Positions 31,374-32,820 of a DNA stretch of 32,820 bases are shown here, one piece after another. Position 1 is the stretch's first letter. Each line of letters starts with the position of its first letter. The notes beneath the pieces were generated by a model. It was given only the letters and a program-made list of their open reading frames with translations, had not been told where the DNA came from and did no database searches. Location: assembly GCA_004292695.1 (NCBI GenBank), contig RDXV01000042.1, positions 1-32,820 of the forward strand, given 5' to 3'. The position numbers and the translations under genes were made by a program. Source of the DNA: Nostocales cyanobacterium. Its GTDB lineage: Bacteria > Cyanobacteriota > Cyanobacteriia > Cyanobacteriales > Nostocaceae.

Positions 31374-31687
31374 ATTATCAAGTTATTATTCAACCTACTG
31401 CATTTCAAGAAATTGAAAGTTCTTATCGTTGGATGTGTGATAATTTAAGTGCTGAAGTAGCGAATAATTGGTATTATCAACTTGAAGATGCTATTGCATC
31501 ACTAAAAAAATTTCCTAACCGATGTAGTATAGCTCCAGAATCAACAAAACTTGGTCGTGAAATTCGCCAACTATGGGTGGGAAAACAAAGAAAATATCGA
31601 GTTTTGTTTGTTGTTGAAGAAGATGTTGTAGCTATTATTCATGTTCGTCACAGTCGTCAATCTTATCTAGATGAAGAGTCTGAATGA
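31370..31687 (+). CDS. ParE/RelE-family toxin
   Basis: A 105-residue toxin of the ParE type. It has the N-terminal strand YQVIIQPTAFQEIESSYRWM, two helices (NWYYQLEDAIASLKKFPNRC), then REIRQLWVGKQRKYRVLFVV and VAIIHVRHSRQSYL, the usual closing strands with basic residues. Complete length and intact frame. The target, gyrase or ribosome-bound mRNA, cannot be decided from sequence. Coupled by ATGA overlap to its antitoxin. Confidence 0.88.
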   Translation: MNYQVIIQPTAFQEIESSYRWMCDNLSAEVANNWYYQLEDAIASLKKFPNRCSIAPESTKLGREIRQLWVGKQRKYRVLFVVEEDVVAIIHVRHSRQSYLDEESE

Positions 31688-31772
31688 TATTGAGTTTGTG
31701 AAGATTGCTTTTTTGAGAATGGGAGGAAGATATTTGATTTTTGTATCATTATTTTTCATGGTTATCTCTCAA

Positions 31773-32009
31773 TTATCTGTCATAAATCTCTTCTCGATTA
31801 AATTTGTAGTCCGGGGAAAGTGGGAATGAGTAGTTATTAACTTTTGCTAGAAATTTCTGTATTTTTGATTCTTGAGAATCTGTTGGTTTTGCAGATTCGC
31901 TGGGTTCAAGAATCATAATTTGTATGGTTTTACCTTCTAATTCGGAACTTAGTTTTTCACTTAAAATAAGTTCACCATTGGTACAGGTTGCTTGGATGAT
32001 TTGCAGCAT
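31773..32009 (-). CDS. Orphan antitoxin-like protein
   Basis: A 78-residue protein: MLQIIQATCTNGELILSEKL is a strand-turn-strand start like AbrB/DUF104-type antitoxins, and FPLSPDYKFNREEIYDR a tail common to cyanobacterial antitoxins that precede PIN toxins. Downstream on the same strand there is no toxin; the next gene converges from the other side 85 bp away. I infer loss of the toxin. ATG at 32009 has a weak upstream site. Confidence 0.72.
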   Translation of the reverse strand: MLQIIQATCTNGELILSEKLSSELEGKTIQIMILEPSESAKPTDSQESKIQKFLAKVNNYSFPLSPDYKFNREEIYDR

Positions 32010-32093
32010 TATTAATTGTTTAAACTCATAAATTGAGTTATTGGGGTATGATGTTATTATAACCTATTGCTGTTAGCTAGAGTTTTTGTGAAT

Positions 32094-32200
32094 TTTCATG
32101 AGGTGATTTCCTGAATGTTGTTTTCTATAATTATGGCGGTTTTTGTCATTTTCTGTTATTGGGAGAAAACACTATTGATGATGGTTCGGTAGTTTGGGTA
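32094..32200 (-). pseudogene. Second copy of the parD-like start/promoter region, without MITE
   Basis: Over about 100 bp this matches the sequence around the start of the parD-like gene (30788-30823 and 30916-30990): TTTTCATGAGGTGATTTCCT, then GGCGGTTTTTGTCATTTTCT, then GGGAGAAAACACTATTGATG. The 92-bp MITE is absent. The ATG (32099) is retained, but the frame leads to MKIHKNSS and a stop, so the coding part is gone. Confidence 0.75.
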
Positions 32201-32327
32201 ATATTGGGTTTTCTTGCGTCAAGCTATTTAATGAACCTCGTGCGCGCAGCGTCCCGTCAGGGATAGACACGAAGTACACGAAGGAAGAAAAGAAGAGAGG
32301 AAGAGATTTGATTTTTATATCATTATT

Positions 32328-32353
32328 GTTGGGTTTCCTTGCGTCAACCCAAC
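32328..32353. repeat. Dispersed hairpin repeat (GTTGGGTT ... AACCCAAC)
   Basis: A perfect 8-bp stem around TCCTTGCGTC, followed by CTACT. Degenerate copies are at about 29671-29706, 30990-31015 and 32201-32222. It is a common style of dispersed cyanobacterial repeat. The rest of 32201-32594 shows no gene beyond the parD fragment at 32366. Confidence 0.7.
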
Positions 32354-32365
32354 CTACTCACTACT

Positions 32366-32405
32366 ATTCTATGTAAGTTCGCATGGTATCAGGTAAATAA
32401 ATATC
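32366..32405 (-). pseudogene. Fragment of a parD paralogue (N-terminal codons)
   Basis: TATGTAAGTTCGCATGGTAT followed by CAGGTAAATAAATATCGA matches positions 30750-30784 of the intact parD-like gene (coding for ISLPDTMRAYV) with several differences. Both flanks are lost, including the start codon. It is a separate decay product from the promoter copy at 32094, because the two are in the wrong order to be one gene. Confidence 0.6.
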
Positions 32406-32560
32406 GAATTTAGGATTACACAACGTGATTTTTAGCGTTTAGGCAAGAAATCTACTTTAAAGTAGTGTCATAAAAACTAATAAATTAATTAATTATTGGT
32501 AGGGGTTGAGGACTGCTTCACCTCTACATTTCCCATATATGAGACTCCCCTAACTGATAA

Positions 32561-32591
32561 GAACGCAGATGAACGCAGATGAACGCAGATA
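32561..32591. repeat. 10-bp tandem repeat (GAACGCAGAT)
   Basis: Three copies of GAACGCAGAT just beyond the stop of the GxxExxY gene. An interrupted version is at 5943-5993. Confidence 0.85.
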
Positions 32592-32594
32592 GAT

Positions 32595-32820
32595 TTAAAA
32601 ACTACGCACAACACGCTTAACCTCTACTTTAGGATTACCAAAATTGATTAATAGACATAAAGTAAATCCAGTAGCTTTAAGATAATTCATACATTGGGAA
32701 AAATGCTTACTCTCCAGAGTGGTTACTGCCTTTAACTCCACAATAATAGCGTTTTCCACCAACAAATCAGCCCGATAATTACCCACAACCACACCGTCAT
32801 ACCAAACTTCCAACATTTTC
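32595..32820 (-). CDS. GxxExxY-family protein, 5' part outside the window
   Basis: The C-terminal 74 residues of a GxxExxY protein (PF13366): VWYDGVVVGNYRADLLVENA, then IIVELKAVTTLESKHFSQCM and LLINFGNPKVEVKRVV. The family is about 120-130 residues, and the eponymous GxxExxY motif would lie in the missing N-terminal half to the right of the window. The frame is open to the edge, so the in-window ATG at 32816 is internal. The fold is related to PD-(D/E)XK nucleases (D...ExK is visible as ADLL...VELK). Role unknown. Confidence 0.85.
   Translation of the reverse strand, partial: KMLEVWYDGVVVGNYRADLLVENAIIVELKAVTTLESKHFSQCMNYLKATGFTLCLLINFGNPKVEVKRVVRSF

Noticed and set aside
32194-32376. Open frame of 60 codons near the right end
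   Set aside because: Composed of dispersed repeats (hairpin repeat copies and a CCCGTCAGGGA-type repeat); no coding signal.

Overview
The window looks like chromosomal DNA of a heterocyst-forming (Nostocales) cyanobacterium. The evidence is many HIP1 octamers (GCGATCGC, e.g. near 2760, 4113, 6234, 9199, 13284 and 26450), abundant 7-bp tandem repeats of the STRR type, a HetP-family gene, low G+C, and dense toxin-antitoxin debris. No rRNA, tRNA or CRISPR array was seen.

Left part (1-11.8 kb). It opens with a PIN/antitoxin pair whose toxin is cut by a repeat end. Next come relics of a nucleotidyltransferase gene and an asparagine-synthetase-like gene, separated by a 92-bp MITE. Then come rpsU and a 1124-residue secreted phosphatase (two PhoA-like domains plus an RTX tail) behind a candidate Pho box. 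Housekeeping or conserved genes follow: rsmI, a bacterial PH-domain protein, a PfkB sugar kinase, a coiled-coil protein and htpX.

Central part (11.8-22.3 kb), the most interesting. Two converging transcription units form what I read as an undescribed or little-described RiPP (ribosomal, modified peptide) locus. On + are an HTH protein derived from a transposase-type DNA-binding domain, a cNMP-binding/C39-peptidase/ABC exporter, its HlyD adaptor and a parvulin-type isomerase. On - are four homologous double-glycine precursor peptides separated by conserved stem-loops, an APH-fold kinase, a HopA1-family protein and a HetP-family protein. A fifth, unrelated double-glycine peptide lies just upstream with its own terminator. 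A kinase plus a HopA1 protein is the Ser/Thr phosphorylation-elimination pair of class V lanthipeptides and thioamitides. Here, however, the cores contain no cysteine and no cyclase is visible, so the expected product is a dehydrated peptide without thioether rings, or one cross-linked through another residue.

Right part (22.5-32.8 kb). Two adjacent M16 peptidase genes (one with and one without the HxxEH motif) are followed by a TetR regulator, a DUF4332 protein and a PhzF protein. From 28.2 kb to the end is a toxin-antitoxin island with complete pairs, orphan antitoxins, truncated toxins, two related kinds of small inverted-repeat element, and fragments of parD paralogues. One fragment preserves an apparent empty site for the MITE. 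The window ends inside a GxxExxY-family gene.

Across the window, heptamer tandem repeats lie at the 3' ends of genes and supply the last codons and stop of at least four proteins. All family assignments come from reading motifs by eye; no database search was run.
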